Below, one piece after another: positions 33,238 to 44,336 of a stretch of 64,000 bases of DNA (positions within the stretch are counted from its first letter, which is position 1; every line of letters starts with the position of its first letter). This DNA is from Rhizophagus irregularis (lineage: Eukaryota; Glomeromycota; Glomeromycetes; Glomerales; Glomeraceae): the NCBI RefSeq assembly GCF_026210795.1, contig NC_089452.1, forward strand, positions 2,790,001 to 2,854,000. The letters are read 5' to 3'. The notes beneath the pieces are model-generated. The model made no database searches. It had not been told where the DNA came from and saw nothing but the letters and a program-made list of their open reading frames with translations. Position numbers and translations under genes: made by a program.

Positions 33238-34096
33238 ATGACGCTTGAAGTTGCCGGAATTACCTTATTTTCAAAGATTCTTTTAAATGCAACGTTTCTA
33301 AAGAATCTCACAAAAACGACCGTTACGATATCGATTGAAAATAATAGTTCATACTCCCTCACAAATCCAACAAATTACCTTAAAAGTGGTATTTCTGTAA
33401 ATTCAGCCGGCCCAATAATTTCACCCAAATGTATTACGTAAGTAAACTAGGTTTGATTCAATATTTTCAAGTTCAAAATAAATTATTAATAGGTATTAAT
33501 TATTTTTATTTATTGGGTACTGGGTAGACAATTTGTAGTTAGGAATGGAAAAAAGGGAATGCTTTGTTACAAGATTGAGGGTTCATATGGGCCAAATAAA
33601 GACCCTTATTATCTACTAATAAGTTGGAAGGTAAAAAGTTGGAAGGTAAGATGACTTTGATACCTTATACCTTTTATGCTACCAAAATATAATTCGTCAA
33701 CTAAAAATTATTGTGATTTCCATTGAAGTCGAAGTTGAAACGATTTTCTCGTAGTAAAAATCAATTCTGTCTCGTTCTTCATGAATCTAAAGAGTTGCCA
33801 CTTCCTAGAGTATCAAATAAAATGAAGAATTTTTTTGAATCAAAACATAAAAATTATAAATATTCCAATGATCGAGATGGCTTTCATTTGGAAGGTAAAA
33901 ATTCAGAGTTGGCGCTACTATGTCTAGCAAGTATGTAAATATTATTTAATATTGTGTTAATGTTTATAATAATTAAAGTATATTAAAAAAAACTTTTGTT
34001 GATATTAGTGATTCACCAATTATTAAGATCAGTTTAGAAGACTGTAAATCTCGAACTAATAAGAGGTCATTTATTCAAAAAATTCGATGTTATTAA
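33238..34096 (+). CDS. Four-exon gene, actinoporin-like pore-forming family (tentative)
   Basis: The exons are 33238-33437, 33528-33645, 33729-33934 and 34009-34096. All introns have GT-AG ends (GTAAGT, GTAAGA, GTAAAT donors) and phases that keep one frame to a TAA. Exon 1 opens with a short VAG segment and then a hydrophobic helix-like stretch and the pattern IxIENxS near residues 31-38. It continues with a Y..SG region and a Pro-containing loop. This layout resembles actinoporin-type cytolysins (VAGA, I.N.S, Y..SG), which insert an N-terminal helix into membranes; in fungi such homologues may be defensive. Exon 2 ends in a 15-bp tandem duplication that creates two donors (33631 and 33646), so a five-residue alternative form is possible. 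Family assignment rests on motif order only. No break is seen. Confidence 0.5.
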
Positions 34097-34500
34097 ACAT
34101 TAATTATTATATTATATATACATATATATTATCCACCATTTTTATTTGATTCATATTGTTAAAGGATTTATATTTTTTAAACCAACGTCATATTATCCAC
34201 AGTTATATCAGTTATAAAAACAAAAAAACAAAAAAAAATTTTAATTTTTTTCTTGGGATTTTTATTAAGATATTTTTTTAACTTTTTTTATGATGATTTT
34301 GCCAGTAAGTTCAAAATTATGTTATTTTTATATATATAAATTAAGAAAATTTTTTTTATTATGAATAAATTATGTAATATTAAGTAAAAAAAAAAATCAT
34401 TATGGATAACGAAAAACGATATTATTTATTATTATTTTTTATAGTAAATTGTGTAAATTGTCATGTGAAAATCATATTAACACATTTCTTAGAAATAATT

Positions 34501-35370
34501 TTTTTTTTTTAGTAACACACGTTTTTATTGAAATTTATCGAGTCATACAACAAATAAATTTACTTTAAAAACTACCTAGAAATATCATAGAATCTATCTA
34601 TGACGAAACTATTTACTAATTTATAAATAATGGAGCACTACTATAGTAAAGAAAAGGAAAAAATATAAAAAAAAATTGCTTTTTACTCCTAACAACACCT
34701 TCAACTTATAAAATAATCTGATTTCAAAATATCCGCTGCGGCATTGTCCTTGTTGTACTTCCCAGAATTTGTTAGGTCCCAGAACTCGGCTTTGGATTGG
34801 AATTCTTCTTGTTACTCTTAACCATGCTCCCTTGATTATCTTTTTGTGAAGCCCTTCCCGTTGACCTCTTGCCAGGAGATTTCTTTTTTTTGCTTCAAGA
34901 TAGAACGAACCATTGGTAATTCTTCTTTTCATATGTGAAAGGCATTTCTAAATCTTCCAACAAATCCTCCTATCAACATATTTTTACCTCTGGCATCTTT
35001 TATAACCTTGTAGCTCTTGAATTATTTAATATCGCGGCGCAGTAATAAACGCTCATGCATTGCATCAGGCACGTCTCTCATGCTTGTTTTCTTTGCGGTA
35101 AAGTCCAGCGACACGAAACCATCTAACTTGGACATTACCCAGCATATAAAACTAAATCCTCCGATCGTAGCTAGGTAATGTAAATGCGATCTGATACGTT
35201 TTGTTTTTCGACATTGATGTAGCACTTCAAGCCGTAAAGTTCGTTAAGAATTTTTCTGGGATCCAAGTTTAGGTACGCCATATATCATTACAGTATGTCT
35301 CGGATGTTCGGCATTATTTCCTCCGAGATCATTTATCCAGTAATTACGTGATAGATGGCGTAGTCTTATC
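34501..35370 (-). pseudogene. Decayed minus-strand coding remnant with A-tail, possible truncated retroelement
   Basis: The region is richer in G+C than its surroundings. It carries minus-strand coding-like pieces broken by stops: 35022-35225 (LHYLATIGGFSFICWVMSKL, RDVPDAMHERLLLRRD) and 34621-34932 (LLARGQREGLHKKIIKGAW, LRVTRRIPIQSR). On the minus strand it ends in a run of about 13 A (34500-34513 as T). That is what a 5'-truncated LINE copy or retrocopy would leave. I found no convincing target-site duplication and do not recognise the protein. Confidence 0.4.
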
Positions 35371-35375
35371 TAAAA

Positions 35376-36689
35376 AAAAATTATTAAACAAACCTACAAA
35401 CCTACTAAAAAATGCTATCAATTTAATTGCTTGCTTAACGTATCCACCCCCTCTCTATTTTTTTTAAAAAATCTAAATTTTGATAAACGTATACATAACA
35501 ACTTAAATGTTTTAAATACCCTCTTTAAATTTAAATTACGATTTTCCGAAATTTTCCGAAATTTTCCAAAAATTTCCATATTCATTTCGTTTAGTTTGTT
35601 TAATGAAAACCTTCTTCCCTCTCTAACTTTTCCGAAAATCCAGAAAATTAAGAAGTTAATAAGCAATTGAGTTTGGAACAACCTTATATTGAAAAAAAAA
35701 AAAATTATCATATATACACTATAAATTTATTTTTTTGAAACTAAAAATCTGAATTAAATAGCAGAATGTGTATTTAGTTAATGTACAGGTCTTAGTAAAT
35801 TTATAACGATAATAGTATTGATAATAAAAAAAACATAATTTATTAATTTTATTATTAATGTATTTCGTGAAAGGAATATCAGAAGTAAAGTATCACAAAG
35901 TAATATAAAAAGTATTACGATTAATTAAACGAATAATTTGGTAATAAACTTACTCAAAGGAAAATTGTTTCTTGAAACATATTTTAAAGTTTAAAAAAGC
36001 AATTGTAAGTCTAAATAATAATATCATTGCTTTATTAAAAGCTTATTCAAAATACAAGGATTTTTTAAAAAATAAATAAAATAATCAAGTTTTAAGTATA
36101 TGTTCTAAATATCCATTATAAATAAATTATAATATCTGTTTCTAGACTTTTAGTATATAATTATTGTTTTAATTTAACATATATTAAAACTCACTCACAA
36201 ATTCAAATGCACCATAAAATTTTTAAAAAAATTTATGATAAATTGATTTGATCACTTTCGCATCTCAATGATGCAATCCCATCCAATAACTATAATAAAA
36301 AAGAATTCCAAGAACTTTGCATAAATTTCAGAGGTTAGTAATTCTAATAGATAATAAATTGTCATAATTGATCTATATGACTATAAATAACCATAATATA
36401 AAAAATAATGAAAGAATAATTTGAGATTCTTGTAACTTTGAAAAAAAAATTCTTTGATTGTTCTACCCTTGACTAAAATAAATAATAATATTATAATAAT
36501 AATCGGAAAAGAACTAATCATGATAGTAAAATAAAACATAATTGTCACTGTGATTAATCAAATAAAGATGCCAAATAAAAAAACACATTATATAAAAATA
36601 TTAAAACTGAATCCAAATATGAGTAAACCAACTATAATTCTGAGAAATTCAGTATAATTCAGAAATATAATTTAAAAAATTTAAAAGAA
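35376..36689. other. Intergenic AT-rich stretch
   Basis: Contains a small direct repeat TTTTCCGAAA (about 35545-35575), which makes short frames open on both strands. No gene supported. Confidence 0.45.
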
Positions 36690-36985
36690 GATTTCAAACT
36701 CTTTAAACCGTGATATAGTATCTATTATTCAAGATGATACAAAAGAAACGATTAATAAAAATCCAATTTGGGGATTACTGGTTTAAGATATTTAAATGAG
36801 ATTATTAATAACAAATGATTTGGTAAACATTTACTAATACTTACCGAAGATGAAACTATTTTCAAAATTTTAACATCTTTGACCCGCTCCGGAAATTTAA
36901 GAAATTTATATAAGATGTTAAAATTTCATCATTCATTTCAAACTTTTCAAAAGCCATATCATAGTAATCAAATGGAAGAATAAAG
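36690..36985 (+). pseudogene. Short coding remnant of unknown gene
   Basis: From 36822 to a TAA at 36981-36983 the plus strand is open and protein-like (LLILTEDETIFKILTSLTRS, NLRNLYKMLKFHH). The sequence before it continues the style but is broken by stops. No start or domain recognised. Confidence 0.25.
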
Positions 36986-37799
36986 TATTATTAAGATTTG
37001 GAAGAATATAAATTGAAGTTACAAGCTAGGAAAGCATAGAGACTAACCCTTGTGTAGCTACTCTTATTATTCTACCACGTCCTAAGAGCATTCCAAACGT
37101 ACCAAAAGTTACATTTCTTAAATTAATTGAAAAATTATAACACTATACAACAGTAAATGGTTTATTTCTTTGGAATAACAAACTTTGATCAAACGCATAT
37201 GCTAGATATGGCGCAAAGTATATAAAATAAAAATCTGTGTTTTCGTTATTATCATCGGCTCTAACCGTGGAGATCGAAAGCAGAAAATTTAAGAAGATGG
37301 TTGATAATTTATCGTTAATCAAGGATGATAATTTCTTAATATCTAAAAATTTTTGCTTTAGAAAACAATGAATAACGGTATCTGTGTAACACATTGGAAG
37401 AACTAATCTCAAATCTTCAAACTAAATATTAAATTGTTCTATTTGCAGGTGCGTGACATAATTTCTTAGTGTCACACATTATTTTCTTCAGTCGCTTTAA
37501 TTGCTGTCGAACGGAAACCATACTATAATTATTTAATTACACAAACTCGATTTTATATTCATTATATTCATTTGTTCATAATTAATCATAATCATATGAT
37601 GTGTTACAGTACGTGTGTTATTTCATTTTTGTTTGGAAAGAGTCAGTTATGATGTAGTTGCCACAAATAAATTACAATAAAACCAAGATGATATTTTATA
37701 AAAATTGCTTAACAGTATTACATTTTACTATTACTAAACACTAAACATGTTAAATTTAGTCAAATATTAATAGAAGATAAAAGAGTAAATTTTTTCAAA
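36986..37799. other. Intergenic, upstream of the Sel1 gene
   Basis: No gene supported. An 89-codon minus-strand frame (37143-37412) has no recognisable feature. Confidence 0.4.
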
Positions 37800-38910
37800 A
37801 TGTCAAATGATAAAGATAATCCAGTTACAAATATTTCTATAATGAATGATAAAATTTTTATAAAAGAATTTTCAAAAGAATTTTATCAAAAAATTATTGA
37901 TATAAAAGATATCAATACATTTGAAATCACTTTAAAAAAATGGATAAAAAATCTTGATAAAAACATCAAATCAATTTTAGAATTAATGAAAAATCATAAT
38001 AAAAATGAATTATTATTTTCCAGTATTATTGGATTTTTTTATCAATATGGTATCGGTTGTAATATTGATAAAAATAAGGCATTAAAATTATATTTATTGG
38101 CAGTTAATAATAATGAAAAATCTTTAAATGAAAGTTTTGAACATTTACAATTTTCTGAAGAAGAAAATGATAATGAATTTGATATAATACAAAATAATAA
38201 TATTATTATTGGAAAATATTTATTATCATTATTTTATTATAAAGATATTATTTTAAGTATTAAAACCTTAGGATATCGTTATCATTATGGTCAAGGAGTA
38301 GTACAAAATTATAAGAAAGCATTTAAATGGTATTTAAAATCAGCCAAATATGGATGTGCTGAAAATCAATATAGTTTAGGGTTGTGTTATAAGAATGGAA
38401 TTGGAATAGATAAAGATTATGATAAAGCATTTAAATGGTATTCCATGTCAGCTAATAATGGATCTGCTTTGGGTCAATATGGTTTAGGTTTGTGTTATCA
38501 TTATGGTATAGGAACAGTTAAAGATTATTCTAAAGCATTTGATTTATTTTTAAAATCAGCTAATAATGGGTGTGCTAAAGGTCAATATAATTTAGGTTAT
38601 TGTTATTATAATGGAATTGGAATAAGTGTGAATTACAAAGAAGCGTTTAAATGGTATCTAAAGTCTGCTAAATTGGAAAATGCAATGGCAAAAAATAGTT
38701 TAGGAGAATGTTATTTTTATGGTAAAGGAGTACAAAAAAATTATGAAGATGCATTTACATGCATGGTATTTAAAATCAGCTAATGATGGATGTGCTTTGG
38801 GAATATATAATTTAGGGGTTTGTTACCATTATGGCTTAGGAACTAATAAGGATAAAGAAGAAGCAATCCTTTTGTTTAAAAAAGCCTCAGATAACGGAAT
38901 TCAGGTTTAA
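37800..38910 (+). CDS. Sel1-repeat protein with one frameshift near its 3' end
   Basis: The first frame (37800-38783) encodes a 327-residue product. An N-terminal helical part is followed, from about residue 156, by successive Sel1 repeats of about 36 residues with the pattern LG..Y..G.G...DY.KAF.WYLKSA..G. Near 38756-38768 the frame shifts inside ATGCATTTACATGCATGG, and the next repeat (WYLKSANDGCALGIYNLG) continues in another frame to a stop at 38910. Sel1 repeats form alpha-solenoid scaffolds, often in signalling or protein-quality-control complexes (family knowledge). The truncated product would lose only the last one and a half repeats, so it may still be functional. A sequencing error in the ATGCAT repeat is possible. 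Confidence 0.8.
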
Positions 38911-39403
38911 GAGGTTAAAGAATAAATCTTTGATGTTATTACATACCATGGGCGCTGTAGTATAAATATAATTGTAACTAGTTGTAGTACATATAAGTTT
39001 TAAATAAATTTATAATGGATTTATTGTTCAGAAGTTTCATATTTTTAGTTTTATTTAATTCTATCATAAAATTATTATTCTATATATATCGTTAAATTTT
39101 AAACTGTACCTTACGATAACGCCATATTAAAGTCAAAAAAGACCGGCTGAGCATCTTTTATCTCTAATTGTCCCATAATTAATTTTTAATTTCGGTAAAT
39201 TTTTCTCCATCCCCATTTATCAAATAACAAATTACATCAATTTTCATATTATCGTTTTCATTACTATCAATCTTTTGTAACTTTTTACACAAATCATTTT
39301 TAATTTTAGTATTTCTGTATGTATGGTTTAGTAAAACTATTATTTGAATTTTTCTCTTTCCTATAATTAATAATACTACTTTTTTTCATTTCCTTTGTCA
39401 TTC
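38911..39403. other. Intergenic 3' of the Sel1 gene
   Basis: AT-rich; nothing supportable. Confidence 0.4.
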
Positions 39404-39411
39404 AATTTACT

Positions 39412-39961
39412 AGGACCCAGAAATATATATATAGGGGTCAGGTGGCGAAAAATTTTTTTACTATGAGCTGTACGCAGAGACTTTTTATATGAGTAGTACG
39501 CATAATTGACACCTGATATTGAAAATCCTGCAAAAATATGCAAATAAAATTTCAGACATTAAGTTATTAATTATTTTATCATGGCTTCTCTATTATTTAT
39601 AAAACCAAATACTAATGTGAAAAAATAGAATTACCCATTTTTTCAATAATATTTTTCTAAAATTTCACTTTTAACCATTAGAAATTTCTTTCAATTAATA
39701 CTAAATATTACAATGCAGTTAATTAAATAAGTACGTACAATAAAAATATTTTATATATAAGATTAGCCAAATTTAGGCCAAAAATACGCAAACTAATTTT
39801 TTACATATAAAAATTTTGATAAAAAATACGCAATCTTGATGACCTAACTATAGATGAAAAATTCTAAAATTGTACGCAAATCAAAACTTTACTCCGTCTA
39901 ATTCCACTATGATGGCGACGCATCTGTGTACCCTACCCCTGTATATATATTTCTGGGTCCT
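39412..39961. mobile_element. TIR element, about 550 bp, 8-bp duplication
   Basis: The left end is AGGACCCAGAAATATATATA and the right end is its inverse up to CTGGGTCCT. It is flanked by the direct repeat AATTTACT (39404-39411 and 39962-39969). Subterminal TACGCAA motifs recur inside (e.g. near 39475, 39785 and 39820). No coding frame. The 8-bp duplication suggests a hAT-type element, although the exact end is ambiguous by one base because TAGGACCC would also fit. Confidence 0.75.
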
Positions 39962-39969
39962 AATTTACT

Positions 39970-40739
39970 TATATTTAAATTACAACCAACACAATTTCAA
40001 ATTAGGTGAATTTTCATGCATCATTATCTGCTGTAGCCTGTAGATATCAAATGTAACACAATATTACGATAATTTTTACTTCGCGATTTTTTTCTTACAT
40101 TGTTATAAATTACATTATTATAATTAGTCCAAATTATCAATTCCTTTTTATCAACTTTAACTATATATTGATTATATTATTTATACAGTATCTTTTTCAT
40201 TAATTTGCTTATACTACAAAAGATTTTTCTCTTTAATTTTATTATCATTTCTTATATACAATTCCACTTCAATAATCTTGTTATTGTCTATTTGTTATAA
40301 AAACAAAAATATTCTTATTTTTTTAACGATACTCTCATTTTACTATTTACTGCATCATTTATTATGATTTTAATTTAAAAATATTTTATTTTATATAATT
40401 AAAAATTTACTACAACTTATGTTAGAGGACGGAGATAACCAAAAAATTGTCTTTTTATTAGTGTTAATTATAAATGAATAAATACAATAAAAAAAACGAA
40501 TAATAAAAAAAAATAGCAAAAAAAAGTTAATCTATTTCTTAATTACTTGAAGTGATTAAAAAGCGATATAGTAACTAATGACCTTTTGAGTCCTTTTTTT
40601 TTTTCACTACTTCTTTTCTTCAATAAATATTAATTCTGTAAAATATTGATTATCAAGTCATCTTCTACTACTTTCCTTGTTCATAAAATAATTTATAAAT
40701 CCTTTCCTATAAAATTATCAACTAATAAAATTAATAATT
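39970..40739. other. Intergenic AT-rich stretch
   Basis: No supportable gene or repeat structure. Confidence 0.4.
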
Positions 40740-40754
40740 AAAAAAATTAAAAAA

Positions 40755-41050
40755 ATTCGGGTTTAAAAAAACCGGAACGAAAATATCAAAATACAGTTTT
40801 TTTTAAAAAAAAAACTGGAAAGATAAAAAATCATTAAAATATTGGTTTTAAAAAACTGAAAAAAATATTATATAAAAACAAGAATTTGGTCTAAAAAAAG
40901 ATCGAAAAAAATATTATTTTAAAAAAATATATAATTTCAGTCTAAACACAAAGACCGAAAATTTTTTTTTAAAAAAAATCGGCTCTAAAAAAACCGAAAA
41001 AGAATAATATTGTTATTTAAAGAAATAATTCGGTCTAAAAAAAAGACTTA
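40755..41050. repeat. Array of short A-loop hairpins, unit about 50-60 bp
   Basis: At least six units pair a few bases around an A-rich loop: GGTTTAAAAAAACCGG, TTGGTTTTAAAAAACTGAA, TTGGTCTAAAAAAAGATCGAA, AGTCTAAACACAAAGACCGA, CGGCTCTAAAAAAACCGAA and CGGTCTAAAAAAAAGAC. AAAAATATT-type spacers separate them. The stems differ in sequence but are partly self-complementary in each unit. Confidence 0.55.
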
Positions 41051-41089
41051 TTTGGATAGCTATGGCCGAAAATGAAAAATCATTAGTAA

Positions 41090-41320
41090 TACAAACTAAA
41101 GCTTTTTTAACGAAAAAAGTTTTTTTCATTAACCGGAGCTGTATTAGCAATGAAAAATCTTACATCGTAACGTACACATGATCCTGACAGTCAAATCATA
41201 ATTATATAGCACGAGATTCAAGTTACACAATTAAATTATTTATATATAAACGTCAGATAAAATTATTTTAATTTATATATATAGGTTATATCGTTACAAA
41301 AATATTTTTTTTCCATATGA
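41090..41320. repeat. Second copy of a dispersed repeat
   Basis: Shares ordered blocks with about 31850-31990 (CATTAACCG, GACAGTCAAATCA, TTACACAATTAAATTATTTA). No ends or duplication could be defined. Confidence 0.4.
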
Positions 41321-41829
41321 TCTATTATTATTACTAAAATAAGTTAATTTTTCACTTATTAATATTGGTAAAGCAACCTAAAAAATAATTAAATTGTATA
41401 TGAGGACTAGAGTGATCGTGATTTTGAGAGAATCGCATTTAAAGTCACATGATAATTCTGCCGATCATCTCAGAAAAATTGAACATATTCTTTTGTATGA
41501 ACAGCGTTAACATGTAACCATCATGTACACGCAAAGCATCACGCTTCGATCATGTAATCAATAAAGTATCTATCTAAAATATTAAACAACATAAACTAAA
41601 AGAAACAAAAAGAAGAAAAACAAAAAAAAACAAAACTAATAATCCCTATCTATAACTCGCTAATTTAATTTGATAATGTAAGCTACAAACTTTATGCTAC
41701 ATCTAAATTAGCAAACCTACTAATTAATTACTCACGAAAATTTAGCAACGAATCCAAAAAGATAGATATAACGTAAAATCACGTGACTTTGAATACGATC
41801 AATCGATCTACTCGTTCCATTCTCCATCT

Positions 41830-43058
41830 TTTCTGATACTTCCTTGCCCTCTTTTCATTTATATTCTTTTCATTTATTTCCCCGTTCCCCTTACTCTTTT
41901 TGTGAAATCATTATTTAATGTCGTAAATTTTTGTATCATGTCATGTGATTCCGTCGTTTTAATGATTCTTTCTTTAACTTTGTCAGCCACTCCGAAGACT
42001 GTATTGAACGATCATCCTCAAATTCTTTGTATGTCTCTTATATCACTTCTCATGCCATTACTTCTCCGAACTCTTTGAATATATTCTTCAATTCCTCAAC
42101 TTTCGGTAACACTTCTTCTAATTTTAAGAATTTACGTTCCTTCAGTGTTAATGATTTTGATGTACTAGATTCATTCTTTTCCGATAGAATTGATGAGAGT
42201 ATATAACGTTGATAAGGAATTTTCTCTTTTTCTTCCCATCTCTTTGATCGCTAATAATATTTACCACCTCTTCTGTTGTAACGTTATCTCTTGCTCATTA
42301 CTTTATTATCTTGATCAACTTCCTCTTCTACTCCTTTTTTATATCTATTTATCGCATCCACTACCTCATTCTTCGTTAATGCTGTCGATTTTTCATGACC
42401 TTTATTGATACTTTTTGTATTTTGATACTTACTAATGTCATCCAATTCAGAAAAACTCTTTTCCAACAAAGGTTCATTCAACTTCTCTTCGTCGTTCGTT
42501 TTTAATTTCTCTTCCATTTTCTCTTTATCTACAGTACTTTTTGTAAGCCCACTTTCTTCTCTTGTTTCTTCTCTCCTCTATATATTTCCTTCAAATCTCT
42601 ATATTTTCTGTATTGCCGTTAGCTATCGATCTTTCCACCGCTTGTTCCATGGATTTTTGATCCTTAAGATATGCTATAATTTTCCAATTTTTGATATTTT
42701 AAGGATCTTAGAAAATTTACCGACTGACAAGTCATAATTCATTTTTTAACAAACTCGTACTCGTTGTTTTTGCATTCTTCCATCTCCTCAGCGGTTAAAT
42801 CTCTAGTTAATTGCCAACGATCACGGTCATTGCTTCCTTTAACCGTGCTATCGCCTCTAATAACACCTGATCCAATGTCAATGCCGAAAGAATTGTTCAA
42901 AAACTTTAATTTAAAGTTTTCACTTTATAATTTGTTTGCTCTAACGGATTTGTATTTGTATTGGACCTTTACTTTAATACTGAAAAATTACCTAGCTTCG
43001 ATAACTCTTTACCTATGTCTTCATTATCGAAAGGGATAAACATAATTGGTGTTAATAT
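41830..43058 (-). pseudogene. Decayed minus-strand gene of unknown function
   Basis: Protein-like pieces in successive frames: MFIPFDNEDIGKELSKLGNF at the 5' end (43040 leftwards), then IDIGSGVIRGDSTVKGSN and RWQLTRDLTAEEMEECKNNE, then an acidic helical part (42284-42517, with LNEPLLEKSFSELDDI), then FLKLEEVLPKVEELKNIFKE. Stops and frameshifts separate them. It may be the remnant of an ORF1-like or other repeat-encoded protein. No domain named with confidence. Confidence 0.4.
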
Positions 43059-43254
43059 TATTTTCTGTTAAATTTGCAATGCTGATTATATAAAGCGATA
43101 AACTAATAAATTTATTCATTTTAACATGCGCAAATGTACTTGTACATCATAATATTTGGGTTTATCAAGAAAAATAACTGATATGTCATATAATCCCAGC
43201 AGATTTATGTTAACCAAGTATTTAAATAATATTAAAATAAAGGTTAACAATATA

Positions 43255-43679
43255 CAGTCGACTCTGGTTATAACGAACCTGTTTGTACCGAAACCTCGTT
43301 ATACTGATACCGAATCATAATTTCCAGAACCGATTTTTTATAAATAATTTCACTGGATATAACGAACTTTTATAATAAAACACTATATAACGCATCCGAA
43401 CCAAACTTAACCAGCCCCTATATATCAGCTATATAATAACTTTATACTTTCTATAACGAACGGTCATGTGACTATATAGTAACCCAGATAGTGCTGGCCA
43501 GAATTACTAGTAATTTTTTCGAAAATTTATGTTAAAAGAAATTATAATTTTGGCCAGCATTACAAATTTGGCCTAAATTACCTATAAAGAAAACTAGTAC
43601 GGTATATTATATAACGAATTCACTATATACCGAACCAAACCTCCTGGAACGGAAGGTTCGTTATATCCAGAGTTGACTG
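43255..43679. mobile_element. Tc1/mariner (pogo-like) non-autonomous element, 425 bp
   Basis: The ends are CAGTCGACTCTGGTTATAAC on the left and, inverted on the right, CAGTCAACTCTGGATATAAC, continuing to CGAACC. They are flanked by TA on both sides (43253-43254 and 43680-43681). Ends beginning CAGT with a TATAACGAAC block and TA duplication are typical of pogo-type Tc1/mariner elements. ATAACGAAC recurs internally. TGGCCAGAATTA occurs at 43495-43506. No transposase frame. Confidence 0.8.
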
Positions 43680-44211
43680 TAAATTAAAAACAATTAGCTA
43701 TTAAAATGAGTATAAAAATATTACATTATTTAATTTTAATTTTATGCATTGGAAATGGTTTTATATACTTTTTTTGATAATTTATATTTAATACTAACTG
43801 GAAAAATTATATAAAAAAAAAAGATTTATTTAAATTACAAACTAAGAAATTTGTAAAATATTTACTACTCTAGACCTAGTGTTTAAATAATTCCAAAAAG
43901 AGAATACATATATTTAATATTTGTATAAATATAAAGGAATTATTTAAATTACAAACTAAGAATCTTTAAAATAATTTTACTACTCTAGCCTTAGTGTTTA
44001 AATAAATCTAAAAGAATAAAATAAAGAACAATTTTTGTTGAATGCATGATATCAAATATCACTTAAAAAAAAAACTATAAATCATTTTAAACACACATAA
44101 TTGGTTAATTTTCATCTGTTTTAATATAATAAAATAAAATTACTTTTATATAAATAATTTGCAAGATTAAATTTTATATGTATTATATTGCATACCTAAT
44201 GACTTCAAATC

Positions 44212-44336
44212 TTAAATTATATAATCATTCAAATCTTCACTTACTAGTATTTCATTTACTTTTACACTAACTTGTGAATCTTCACTTTCAAGAATTTCAC
44301 TCAAGTTTTCACTAGTATTTTCGTCTGCTTTAATAT
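44212..44336 (-). CDS. Kinase gene, possible last exon
   Basis: Follows an acceptor (TTAATTAG) and reads IKADENTSENLSEILESED and ends LNDYII before TAA. It is a duplicate of the end of the preceding exon (SEKLNEILESENLDNYMI). The flanks, including the donor-like GTATGCAA, are duplicated as well (about 44165-44260 versus 44395-44480). The stop arises where the older copy has Lys. Confidence 0.4.

Noticed and set aside
35418-35711. Frames on both strands (97 and 79 codons)
   Set aside because: Both follow from a TTTTCCGAAA direct repeat and AT-rich sequence; no protein family resemblance.
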